Assembly: GCA_964645985.1 (NCBI GenBank)
Contig: CAZYCC010000070.1
Location: 1-8,465 of the forward strand
Direction: 5' to 3'
DNA: 8,465 bases
From: CAZYCC01 sp964645985
GTDB lineage: Bacteria > Bacillota > Clostridia > Oscillospirales > CAG-272
Shown in pieces: positions 1 through 6,134 of the stretch. The first letter of the stretch is position 1, and each line of letters starts with the position of its first letter. The notes under the pieces are model-generated. The model was given only the letters and a program-made list of their open reading frames with translations. It searched no databases and had not been told where the DNA came from. The position numbers and the translations under genes are program-made.

Positions 1-2419
1 CGTGGCAGACCATCGCGTCAAGCTGTGTTTTCTGAGCGAGAATGTCGGAGATAACGGCATCAAATTCGTTGGTTCCGGTCAGCCATTGCACAAAACCCAT
101 CAGGGGCGTGTCTCTTTGTGAGGAGATAGCCGCCATCGTGTGCTCCAGGATATACTGCTGGCATCCCTTGTGAAGCAAAAACGCGTACTCAAAACGTCTA
201 ACCGCCCAGTCTTCCCGCTCGTCGTAAAGGATGCCCTCCTGGACCTCCAAAGTATCGATAATGTAAGGAGCAAACTCAGACATTGCGACAACTTTGCTGA
301 CCTCGGCGACAAGTCCGCTCGTATCACAGATGAGTTCGGTCAAGCAGCTTCCGATTTCCACGCCAAGCGTAACTGCGCCGAGTGTCGTCGATACGGTCAC
401 GTAAAGCGGGGACGCGGCGAATACACCCCCTCCTTTCATGGGAAAAGTCCCTATCCACTTTGTGATTCCCGCGCCAACGAAAGCGGCAAGACCCTTCCCG
501 CTGATCCCTTCCAAGCTGTCTTTCGCGACGTTTCCGGCGAAGCGCCCGAGCGATTCGATCATTTCTTTTGCTTGCCCCTCGTGGCCGGATGAATAGTTGA
601 CATAGTCCATCACGGCTTCCCGCATCTTTGCCCCGTTCCCCTCATCCGGAATATTTTCGGCAAGAACCTTGAGCGTTATTTTCAGTTCGTCCTCTGCGTT
701 CGCACAGGCATTGTACAGCGCTATTTCGTTGACATATTCAACGGTGTCTTGGATGATATTTGCCGTCATTTCCACACCGTCGAGTACGGCGCCCGTCGTG
801 TCAAGATTCGCGAAGGTGTTTTTAATAGAGTTTTGAATCGCCTCTTTATTTTCTGATTTACTGAAGCAATTGAGAATGGCATTGTAAACTTTATCTTCGA
901 TTTGATCATCCGGCTTGCGGTATTTGCTCTTTTTGAGCACAGCGTCAAACGCGGTTTCTGAAATATCGATTGCCGTATCTCCACTCGCAATAGTGTACGC
1001 GTCATGACAGATGGGTTTGTATATCTCGGTCCACTTCTTCAAAAATTCCGGCGCGACCGAAAGACCAGCGTTTTCGCTCTGCCCAAGGATATTGAGCAGA
1101 ACATCGGCGAAAGTAATCTGGTAGAAATTGTCAAACTGAAGACTTGCGAATTTGGCGATCTTGTAGGCGGGGTTGTCCTTCAGTTCGACCATTGATTCGC
1201 CGTAGATGTTTAGCTTGGAATCTCGATATGTTTTGTTTCCTCCAATGAACAAAATATGGTCGTTCGCGCTCTTCGATGACAGACTATCCACGGTAAAAGT
1301 ATACGAGTCGGTGATTGTCTGCACACCGTCTCCCGTTACCGTCAGGTCCACCGTGTAGGATTTGCTGCCGGAGGAGACATCAAGCCCCCGCGGGAAGAGC
1401 ATCAGTAGGTCGTCTCTCGCGGTCCCCGCGGGAAGCTCTTCCAAGGTCGCCGTGTAGGTCTTCACGTCGCCCTCGCGCGCAAAGGACAGCCCCTCGCCGC
1501 TGACGCTCGCGCTAATGGTGAGCGGCGGCAGATCCCCTCCCACCCCGCTGTTCTCAAAGCGCAGATAAATCTCGGCGCAGTCAGACGGCCCCGCCGCCTC
1601 GCTGTAGAATCCCGGATCGGCGAAATACTGATAAGAGTCAAAAACCGAAGTGAAAAGAGGCGCCGGCACCGGCCCCCTTTGCCCGAAAATGAGGTGTTCG
1701 GTGAGGCACGAATTCCATACTCCAACACGGACATTTCTGTTCCATTCATCTTCTGTTCCCGGATAGTATGCGGCAGTAAGGTTTGAGCAATTTCTAAAAG
1801 CCTTATCGCCGATGGTTGTCACGCTTTTTGGGATGTTAATTGAGGAGAGCAAATGACAACCATAAAAGGCATAATCGCCAATGGTCGTCACGCTATCGGG
1901 GATGTTAATTGAAGTAAGCGAGCCACAATCGTTAAAAGTCCAATCGTCAATACTCGTCACGCTGTCGGGAATGTTGATTGAAGTAAGCGAACCGCAAGAT
2001 TCAAAAGCACCTAAGCCGATACTCGTCACGCTGTCGGGGATGTTAATTAAGGTGAGCGAAGAGCAACCCCCAAAAGCATAATAGCCGATACTCGTCACGC
2101 TGTCNNNNNNNNNNNNNNNNNNNNNNNNNNNNNNNNNNNNNNNNNNNNNNNNNNNNNNNNNNNNNNNNNNNNNNNNNNNNNNNNNNNNNNNNNNNNNNNN
2201 NNNNTCCCCTTCCCCCTCGATGGTGAGCGTGCCGTCGCTTGTCAGCGTCCAGCGGAGGTTGTCGCCGTTTTTCCCGCAGGTTCCTTGGTCGATCACTTCC
2301 GCCGCGTGAGCCTGTGTCCCGGACTGCTCGAGGAAGAGCGCGAGCGCGACGATGCCGAGCAGGGCAAGCGTCACCGTGAGTACCGCCCATAGCCTGCTGT
2401 GTGCTTCTCTTGTCGACAT
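1..2419 (-). CDS. Secreted BspA-type leucine-rich-repeat protein with large unrecognised C-terminal domain (3' end outside window)
   Basis: The minus-strand frame is open from ATG at 2419 to the window edge, about 806 codons counting 34 unknown ones across the N gap. The start is fixed by GGAGG at 2425-2429, 5 nt from the ATG. Residues 1-40 form a signal peptide: Arg-containing start, hydrophobic WAVLTVTLALLGIVALALFL, and likely cleavage after AHA. Next comes CGKNGDNLRWTLTSDGTLTI, the motif that typically precedes LRR_5 repeats in clostridial surface proteins. After the gap five 23-residue repeats (SVTSIG..AF..C..LTSINIP) are visible, then the usual capping segment (YYPGTEDEW). Residues about 250-375 look beta-rich. 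From about 375 to the edge the chain is mostly helical, with a Gly-rich hydrophobic stretch near 640-697 and several Cys; I recognise no family there. Likely an exported surface or adhesion-type protein; ligand unknown. Base composition varies strongly along the gene. No transmembrane or sortase anchor is visible because the C-terminus is missing. Confidence 0.9.
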   Translation of the reverse strand, partial: MSTREAHSRLWAVLTVTLALLGIVALALFLEQSGTQAHAAEVIDQGTCGKNGDNLRWTLTSDGTLTIEGEGXXXXXXXXXXXXXXXXXXXXXXXXXXXXXXXXXXDSVTSIGYYAFGGCSSLTLINIPDSVTSIGLGAFESCGSLTSINIPDSVTSIDDWTFNDCGSLTSINIPDSVTTIGDYAFYGCHLLSSINIPKSVTTIGDKAFRNCSNLTAAYYPGTEDEWNRNVRVGVWNSCLTEHLIFGQRGPVPAPLFTSVFDSYQYFADPGFYSEAAGPSDCAEIYLRFENSGVGGDLPPLTISASVSGEGLSFAREGDVKTYTATLEELPAGTARDDLLMLFPRGLDVSSGSKSYTVDLTVTGDGVQTITDSYTFTVDSLSSKSANDHILFIGGNKTYRDSKLNIYGESMVELKDNPAYKIAKFASLQFDNFYQITFADVLLNILGQSENAGLSVAPEFLKKWTEIYKPICHDAYTIASGDTAIDISETAFDAVLKKSKYRKPDDQIEDKVYNAILNCFSKSENKEAIQNSIKNTFANLDTTGAVLDGVEMTANIIQDTVEYVNEIALYNACANAEDELKITLKVLAENIPDEGNGAKMREAVMDYVNYSSGHEGQAKEMIESLGRFAGNVAKDSLEGISGKGLAAFVGAGITKWIGTFPMKGGGVFAASPLYVTVSTTLGAVTLGVEIGSCLTELICDTSGLVAEVSKVVAMSEFAPYIIDTLEVQEGILYDEREDWAVRRFEYAFLLHKGCQQYILEHTMAAISSQRDTPLMGFVQWLTGTNEFDAVISDILAQKTQLDAMVCH
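1760..2104 (-). repeat. Five tandem 69-bp units encoding 23-residue LRR_5 repeats
   Basis: Reading the minus strand, units lie at 2104-2036, 2035-1967, 1966-1898, 1897-1829 and 1828-1760. Each encodes a BspA/LRR_5 type repeat with the pattern SVT(S/T)I, then AF or TF, a Cys, L, and INIP. The first four keep the DSVT start and the INIP end; the fifth (KSVT, ending AAYYP) is the degenerate capping unit. The nucleotide sequences are close to each other, consistent with recent tandem duplication. More units are likely hidden in the adjacent assembly gap. Confidence 0.93.
2105..2204. other. Assembly gap of 100 N inside the LRR gene
   Basis: Exactly 100 unknown bases separate the N-terminal coding part (2205-2419) from the LRR array. 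A round 100 is a common placeholder for a gap of unknown length, so the true distance and repeat number are unknown. Both flanks read in the same minus-strand frame across the 100 N, but with an arbitrary gap length that agreement may be chance. The flanks fit one protein because the upstream motif (CGKNGDNLRWTL and TLTIEG) is the usual lead-in to such repeats. Confidence 0.97.
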
Positions 2420-2447
2420 AAAAGCCTCCGAAAAAATAAGATAGGCA

Positions 2448-2477
2448 AGTATACCACAAAGAACTGAGGGGCGTCAA
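2448..2477 (-). promoter_or_regulatory. SigA-type promoter of the LRR surface protein gene
   Basis: On the minus strand, -35 TTGACG (2477-2472), an 18-bp spacer and -10 TATACT (2453-2448), preceded by TG-N (extended -10). The expected start is near 2441, giving a leader of about 22 nt that contains GGAGG (2425-2429) 5 nt before the ATG at 2419. Confidence 0.82.
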
Positions 2478-2490
2478 GGAGCTCCTCTTG
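2475..2490. promoter_or_regulatory. Dyad between the two divergent -35 boxes, possible operator
   Basis: AGGAGCTCCT (2477-2486) is a perfect 10-bp palindrome. It extends imperfectly to CAAGGAGCTCCTCTTG (2475-2490), touching both -35 hexamers. A dyad here could let one regulator act on both genes. No regulator gene is in view, and a 10-bp palindrome can arise by chance. Confidence 0.35.
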
Positions 2491-2516
2491 CACTCCCGCT
2501 CGTTTTCTGCTATACT
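2488..2516 (+). promoter_or_regulatory. SigA-type promoter of the lipoprotein receptor gene
   Basis: -35 TTGCAC (2488-2493), a 17-bp spacer and extended -10 TGC-TATACT (hexamer 2511-2516). The predicted start near 2523 gives a leader of about 36 nt ending in GAGGGG (2551-2556) before the ATG at 2559. Confidence 0.8.
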
Positions 2517-2558
2517 TTTCCTGATTGCGGCATTGTCATTTTTCCCGACAGAGGGGTT

Positions 2559-3752
2559 ATGCGCGTTCGCCTTTTTGCTCTGCTTGCGCTCGCGAGCCTG
2601 CTGCTCGCGGCGCTTTCCTGCACGCCGGAGGATGAGGCGTTCGTGCTCGGCGTTCTCGTGGACCTTGACGGGCAGGCGGCGGGCGAGGCGGACCCGGACG
2701 AGCTGCACTTCCTCTACGGCGCGCAGTTCGCGATAAACGAAGCGAGAGCCGGCGAGGGCGACGCGCCGCTTGCCGTGCGGCTGCAAATCGGTGACCTCGC
2801 GGGCGACCCCGAGGCGGTGCGCCGCGTCTACGATGACCTCACGAGCGATGGCGCGGGGGCGATTCTCACGTCCGCGCCCTATGCCGATGAGCTCGCGTCC
2901 GCCGCCGCAGAGGACGGCGTGGCGCTGCTCTCGCCCGACTGCGAGGGGCGCCTCTCGCCGGACGGGGAGGGCTCGGAGGCGCTGTTCTCTCTGCGCCCCG
3001 ACCCCGCGCTGCTCGGGCGCGCGGCGGCATTTTTGGCCAAATCCGATAAAGTCGCGCGCGCGCACCTCGGGGCAGATGAGGAAAATGAATATTTCACCCT
3101 CGCCTCGGACGCCTTCCGTTCATCTTGCGCCGAGTTCGGCGTTGAAATCGCGCAAGACCTCGCCTTCTCTCCGGGCGATGAGGAGTCACTGCGCGAATTT
3201 GCGCAAAACCTCGCGGGGCGCGTTGACGATGGCGACGGGCTTTTCCTCGCGTGTGACTTTTCGGCGGCGATGGACAGCGTCGCCGACGCGCTGCAGGCGG
3301 CGGGGGTCACGTTTGGGCGGCCGATTTTGCAGGGGGGCGGCGCCGACTACGCGCCGTATGTCGATGAGATTTTCCCGCCGAGCGACGCGGCGCGCTCTCT
3401 TCTCTCGCGCTCACTCTGCGTCGGCATCTATCAGCGCCCGTTGCGAAAACTGCCGGGTGAGCCGTCGGCGATCGCGTTCGCCGAGGCGTACGGCTTTTCG
3501 TTTGATCCGGCGAGCTACGCCGGGTACGCCGGTGCGCGGATTCTCCTTGAGGCGGCGCACACCGCCCGCTCGGGCGATCGCGGGGCGGTCCTCGCGGCGA
3601 TGACCTCGCTCAATGTCGCCCTCCCGACGGGAGACCTCACCCTCACATCCGACGGATACGCCGTAGCGCCGCTCTCGGTCGCCAAGTTCCAGATGAGTGC
3701 CGAGGGCAAGCTCTTCGAGGCGATGCGCACCGAGAAAATGACTGTACCGTAA
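2559..3752 (+). CDS. Predicted lipoprotein, type-I periplasmic-binding-fold (LivJ-like) substrate receptor
   Basis: The 397-residue product starts with a short lipoprotein-type signal (MRVRLFALLALASLLLAALS) and Cys21. The box before Cys21 (A-L-S-C) departs from the usual L-A-G/S-C, so lipidation is likely but not certain. The mature chain opens with a beta strand (FVLGVLVDLDGQAAG) and a helix (HFLYGAQFAINEARAGEG), which match the start of Peripla_BP_6/LivJ receptors. Later GAGAILTSAPYADELASAA and GVALLSPD fit the strand/helix alternation of the first lobe. SYAGYAGARILLEAA and the closing PTGDLTLTSDGYAVAPLSVAKF fit the second lobe's end. Such proteins bind branched-chain amino acids, amides or related small ligands outside the cell for an ABC importer, or act as sensors. 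No permease or ATPase gene is adjacent, so the ligand and partner are unknown. Length and codon use (strongly GC-ending) are normal. SD GAGGGG (2551-2556) sits close to the ATG. Confidence 0.82.
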   Translation: MRVRLFALLALASLLLAALSCTPEDEAFVLGVLVDLDGQAAGEADPDELHFLYGAQFAINEARAGEGDAPLAVRLQIGDLAGDPEAVRRVYDDLTSDGAGAILTSAPYADELASAAAEDGVALLSPDCEGRLSPDGEGSEALFSLRPDPALLGRAAAFLAKSDKVARAHLGADEENEYFTLASDAFRSSCAEFGVEIAQDLAFSPGDEESLREFAQNLAGRVDDGDGLFLACDFSAAMDSVADALQAAGVTFGRPILQGGGADYAPYVDEIFPPSDAARSLLSRSLCVGIYQRPLRKLPGEPSAIAFAEAYGFSFDPASYAGYAGARILLEAAHTARSGDRGAVLAAMTSLNVALPTGDLTLTSDGYAVAPLSVAKFQMSAEGKLFEAMRTEKMTVP

Positions 3753-3967
3753 AGAACTGCGCGGCAGGATGAAAGAAAAGTAATCGAGCGAGCCGCGAGA
3801 GGTTCGGCGCGGCCCGCGCCCGCCTCGCGCGCCGAGGCGCGCGGGAGAGCGGCCCCTCGCGAAATTTTACTTTTTCAAAAAAGCGATATTCCCTCGCGGC
3901 GCTCCCTGCCACTTTGCCTTCTCGATTTGTCACTTTTTCGGCTACCCACGGTGATCTCCCCGCGCCT
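3753..3967 (+). other. Intergenic region with GC-rich hairpins
   Basis: This 215-bp spacer follows the receptor gene. CTCGCGCGC and GCGCGCGGG (3824-3832 and 3837-3845) can form a 9-bp stem with loop CGAG. A second candidate is GCCGCG with CGCGGC (3792-3797, 3808-3813). No T-run follows either stem directly; the nearest AT-rich stretch (AATTTTACTTTTTC) begins about 18 nt later. A transcription stop is plausible but not of classic form. I see no convincing promoter for the next gene; TTGTCA at 3927-3932 lacks a matching -10. Confidence 0.45.
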
Positions 3968-4540
3968 ATGCACCCGCTCCGACATTTCCTAACGGTCACG
4001 CGCCATCGCCACCTCGTGATGCGGCTCTGTGCGCGCGCGGGGATCCTCTTGCAGGGGCTGCGGCACGACCTCTCGAAATACTCCCCCGCCGAGTTTATCC
4101 CCGGCGCGAGGTATTTCCAAGGGAACCGCTCGCCAAACGAGCGCGAGCGCGAGGCGCGCGGCTACTCCGCCGCTTGGATGCACCACATGGGGCGCAACAA
4201 GCATCACTACGAGTATTGGCGCGATATGGACATGGCGACGCGGCGGTACGCGCCTGTCGCGATGCCGGTGCGCTACGCCGCCGAGATGTTTTGCGACCGG
4301 GTTGCCGCGAGCAAAATCTACCGCGGCGATAGCTATCGCTGCGAGGATCCGCTGCTCTATTTTCGCCGCGGCAACGCGAAAACCGCCATGCACCCCGATA
4401 CCGCGGCTCTGCTCGAGGGGTGGCTCGTCCTGCTTGCCTCGCGCGGCGAGGGCGCGGCGCTCACCGAGGTGAAGCGCGCCGTGCGCGAGGCAAAGAAGAG
4501 CGAGAAGGCAAAAAAGCGAAACTGTGCAAAACCCGAATAA
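3968..4540 (+). CDS. DUF5662 family protein, unknown function
   Basis: From ATG at 3968 the product is 190 residues and begins MHPLRHFLTVTRHRHLVM, matching the typical start of DUF5662 proteins, which are common in Clostridia. An upstream in-frame TTG at 3914 would add 18 residues unlike the family and was not chosen. No good ribosome site precedes 3968; the nearest, GGTGAT at 3950-3955, is rather far. Diagnostic blocks are QGLRHDLSKYSP (29-40), FQGNRSPNEREREARGYS (50-67), WMHHMGRNKHHYEYW (70-84) and MPVRYAAEMFCDRVAASK (99-116). The dense His/Asp content (H33 D34, H72 H73, H79 H80) resembles metal-binding helical enzymes of HD type; that is an inference, as no activity is known to me. The Lys/Arg-rich tail (KKSEKAKKRN) is charged and probably disordered. 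No signal peptide or membrane segment, so cytoplasmic. Apparently a single-gene unit. Confidence 0.85.
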   Translation: MHPLRHFLTVTRHRHLVMRLCARAGILLQGLRHDLSKYSPAEFIPGARYFQGNRSPNEREREARGYSAAWMHHMGRNKHHYEYWRDMDMATRRYAPVAMPVRYAAEMFCDRVAASKIYRGDSYRCEDPLLYFRRGNAKTAMHPDTAALLEGWLVLLASRGEGAALTEVKRAVREAKKSEKAKKRNCAKPE

Positions 4541-4760
4541 CACATTTTTGCGCAATCGCCCGATGGCGCTTCGCCGGGAAGCCTCCCCTGCGGCCCCTCG
4601 CCGTGTGAGGGAACCCTCGCGCCTCTTGATCTTTGCCCGCATAAAACCTACAAACTACCCCTCGCCTCGCCGACCCCCCTCGAGCCTGCGCGACAAGCTC
4701 CGCCCGTTCTCCCGGCAGCTCCGCCGTTATCTCCGCCTCGCCTGCGGCGGCCGTGCGCCG

Positions 4761-4790
4761 CAAGCCCGGGCAAGCCCGGGCAATCCCGGG
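4761..4790 (+). repeat. Three tandem 10-bp repeats
   Basis: CAAGCCCGGG occurs twice (4761-4770, 4771-4780) and is followed by CAATCCCGGG (4781-4790), one base different. Each unit contains CCCGGG. They lie in noncoding DNA. Replication slippage is the simplest origin; an iterated protein-binding site is possible. Confidence 0.85.
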
Positions 4791-4855
4791 CGAGAGCGTG
4801 CCGGAAGGATCCGCGCCTGCGGCAAGTGCGCGATACCTCGCGGGAAGCGGATTTC

Positions 4856-4938
4856 GCTCTCCCCCCGCGCGAGCTCTCCCGTGAGCGAGGAGCGCGGGTA
4901 TCCTCGGTCTCGGGCGAGCAGCTCTCCCCCGCGCGAGC
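4856..4938 (+). repeat. Pair of 18/19-bp direct repeats
   Basis: GCTCT, a C-run and GCGCGAGC occur at 4856-4874 (six C) and at 4921-4938 (five C), 65 bp apart start to start. The copies differ only in C-run length. Function unknown; could be local duplication in low-complexity DNA. Confidence 0.7.
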
Positions 4939-5176
4939 GCCCGGGACGATTCGGCGAGCGGCGGCAGAGCGCGAGCGCGAAAAACGGTCTTCACTCTCGC
5001 CGCGCCGCGCTTCTTCCCTTTCTCGCTTGGGCGATCGCTCGCGCCTCTCGTTTTTGCCCGCGCGTACCGCTTAACGCGAGCCGACCCATCGCCCGAGGTC
5101 GCGCGCCGCTCCCGCGCGGCTGCGCTTATCTCTCTCGCGATATTTTCCTGCGTTTTCTCTTTTGTAAGGATTCCTC

Positions 5177-6103
5177 TTGAAAATTCTGCGGACGGCGGGG
5201 CAGGCGGCGCTCGACGCGCTGTTTGACACCGCGCGGCTGCTGCCCCTGCTGTTTCTCACTTACCTGCTGCTCGAGTGGATAGAGCACCACGCGAGGGGGC
5301 GCGCGGCGAGGCTTGTCTCGCGGGCGGGGTCTGCGGGACCGCTGCTCGGCGCAGCGCTCGGACTTCTGCCTCAGTGCGGATTTTCCGGTGCGATGGCGAG
5401 CCTGTATGGCGCGGGCGCGGTCTCGCTCGGCACGCTGCTCGCCGTCTTTTTGTCGACCTCCGACGAGATGCTCCCGGTGATGGTTGCCGCCGGCGCGCCC
5501 GCCCGCACGATGGGCGCCGTCCTTCTCTGCAAGTTCGGGTACGGCGTTGCTGCGGGGTTCGCTATTGACCTCGCGGCGCGCGCGCGCAGGTTAAACGCCC
5601 ATAGCGCGAGCAAAAACGAGGCGGAGGATAATCTGCGCGTGCGGGAGATCTGCGAGAGCGAGCACTGCGCCTGCCGCGGGCGCGGGGTGGTCATCGGCGC
5701 GCTCGTTCACACCGCGAAGATCGCGCTCTCGCTCGTCCTTGTGACGGCAGCGCTCAACTTCGCGCTCGCCCTTATCGGGCGGGAGGCGGTCGGGCGGCTG
5801 CTCGGGGGCGCGCCGCCCCTCGCGGCGGGCGCGGCGGCGCTCGTTGGGCTGCTTCCCGGCTGCGCCGTCTCGGTTATCCTTACGCAGCTGTTTCTCGAGG
5901 GGACGATAGGCGGCGGCGCCCTTCTCGCCGGGCTTTTCGCCAATGCCGGCGCGGGGCTGCTCGTCCTCGCCCGCACCCTGCGCGCGGGGGGGAAGGGCGC
6001 GCTGCGCCGCATGGTCGGTATCGCGCTCCTGCTCGCCGCTCTCGCGATGGTGGGGGGTCTGCTGCTCGGGTGGGCGATACCGCCCGTAGGAGGCACCGCT
6101 TGA
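5177..6103 (+). CDS. ArsP_2 (PF11449) family membrane protein, putative manganese/heavy-metal exporter
   Basis: The 308-residue, strongly hydrophobic protein matches the family annotated as arsenic efflux protein or putative manganese transporter. Family marks are LLGAALGLLPQCGFS (56-70), the stretch up to FLSTSDEMLP (91-100), and in the second half LVGLLPGCAVSVILTQLFLEG (222-242) plus AGLFANAGAGLLVL. The two halves resemble each other (GLLPQCGFS and GLLPGCAVS, each followed by about 20 similar residues), so the protein is an internal duplication. The cytosolic or loop linker carries Cys and His (CESEHCAC, 159-166; C159, H163, C164, C166), a plausible metal site. Expected in the plasma membrane; the exported ion cannot be told from sequence. 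The start is TTG at 5177, chosen because AAGGA (5166-5170) lies 6 nt upstream and the first residues (MKILRTAGQAALDAL) suit the family. A promoter for the next unit overlaps its stop codon. Confidence 0.85.
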   Translation: MKILRTAGQAALDALFDTARLLPLLFLTYLLLEWIEHHARGRAARLVSRAGSAGPLLGAALGLLPQCGFSGAMASLYGAGAVSLGTLLAVFLSTSDEMLPVMVAAGAPARTMGAVLLCKFGYGVAAGFAIDLAARARRLNAHSASKNEAEDNLRVREICESEHCACRGRGVVIGALVHTAKIALSLVLVTAALNFALALIGREAVGRLLGGAPPLAAGAAALVGLLPGCAVSVILTQLFLEGTIGGGALLAGLFANAGAGLLVLARTLRAGGKGALRRMVGIALLLAALAMVGGLLLGWAIPPVGGTA

Positions 6104-6128
6104 TTTTCCGGGCGAGGTGTGGTAAAAT
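6100..6128 (+). promoter_or_regulatory. Strong promoter overlapping the exporter stop codon, probably driving tRNA-Ser
   Basis: -35 TTGATT (6100-6105), a 17-bp spacer and extended -10 TGG-TAAAAT (hexamer 6123-6128). The predicted start is near 6135. The only recognisable gene downstream before the terminator is tRNA-Ser at 6350, and I see no better promoter closer to it. Confidence 0.78.
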
Positions 6129-6134
6129 CATCCT

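Larger units (their letters stand above)
4541..5176. other. 636-bp gene-free GC-rich spacer
   Basis: No convincing gene lies between the DUF5662 gene and the metal exporter. Open frames exist on both strands, but their products are dominated by Arg, Ser, Pro and Ala without recognisable motifs, as expected from random GC-rich DNA. The stretch holds short direct repeats (listed separately), one GCGATCGC at 5031-5038, and a possible hairpin at 5101-5125 (GCGC-GCCGC, loop TCCCGC, GCGGC-T-GCGC) about 40 nt before the exporter ribosome site. I see no recognisable riboswitch, including no yybP-ykoY manganese motif, and no clear promoter. Confidence 0.6.

Noticed and set aside
1881..2081. Plus-strand frame with repeated VTLSGMLIEVSEPQ peptide
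   Set aside because: This is the antisense reading of the LRR-coding repeats; the minus-strand frame is the real one.
2043..3065. Minus-strand frame of 340 codons across the gap and the receptor gene
   Set aside because: It runs through the N placeholder and antisense to a well-supported gene; the product has no motifs and is Arg-rich.
4326..4339. Perfect 14-bp palindrome GCGATAGCTATCGC
   Set aside because: It lies inside the DUF5662 coding sequence and is explained by codons for ordinary residues; no sign of a regulatory role.
4461..4994. Minus-strand frame of 177 codons in the spacer
   Set aside because: Overlaps the DUF5662 coding end antisense, low-complexity Ala/Arg product, no ribosome site that stands out.
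5040..5176. Possible yybP-ykoY manganese riboswitch before the exporter
   Set aside because: None of the conserved riboswitch segments is present; only a short GC-rich hairpin is seen.
4524..5180. Plus-strand frame of 218 codons bridging DUF5662 and the exporter
   Set aside because: Arg/Ser/Pro/Ala composition, no motif, and less strongly GC-ending codons than the real genes. Kept only as an observation.
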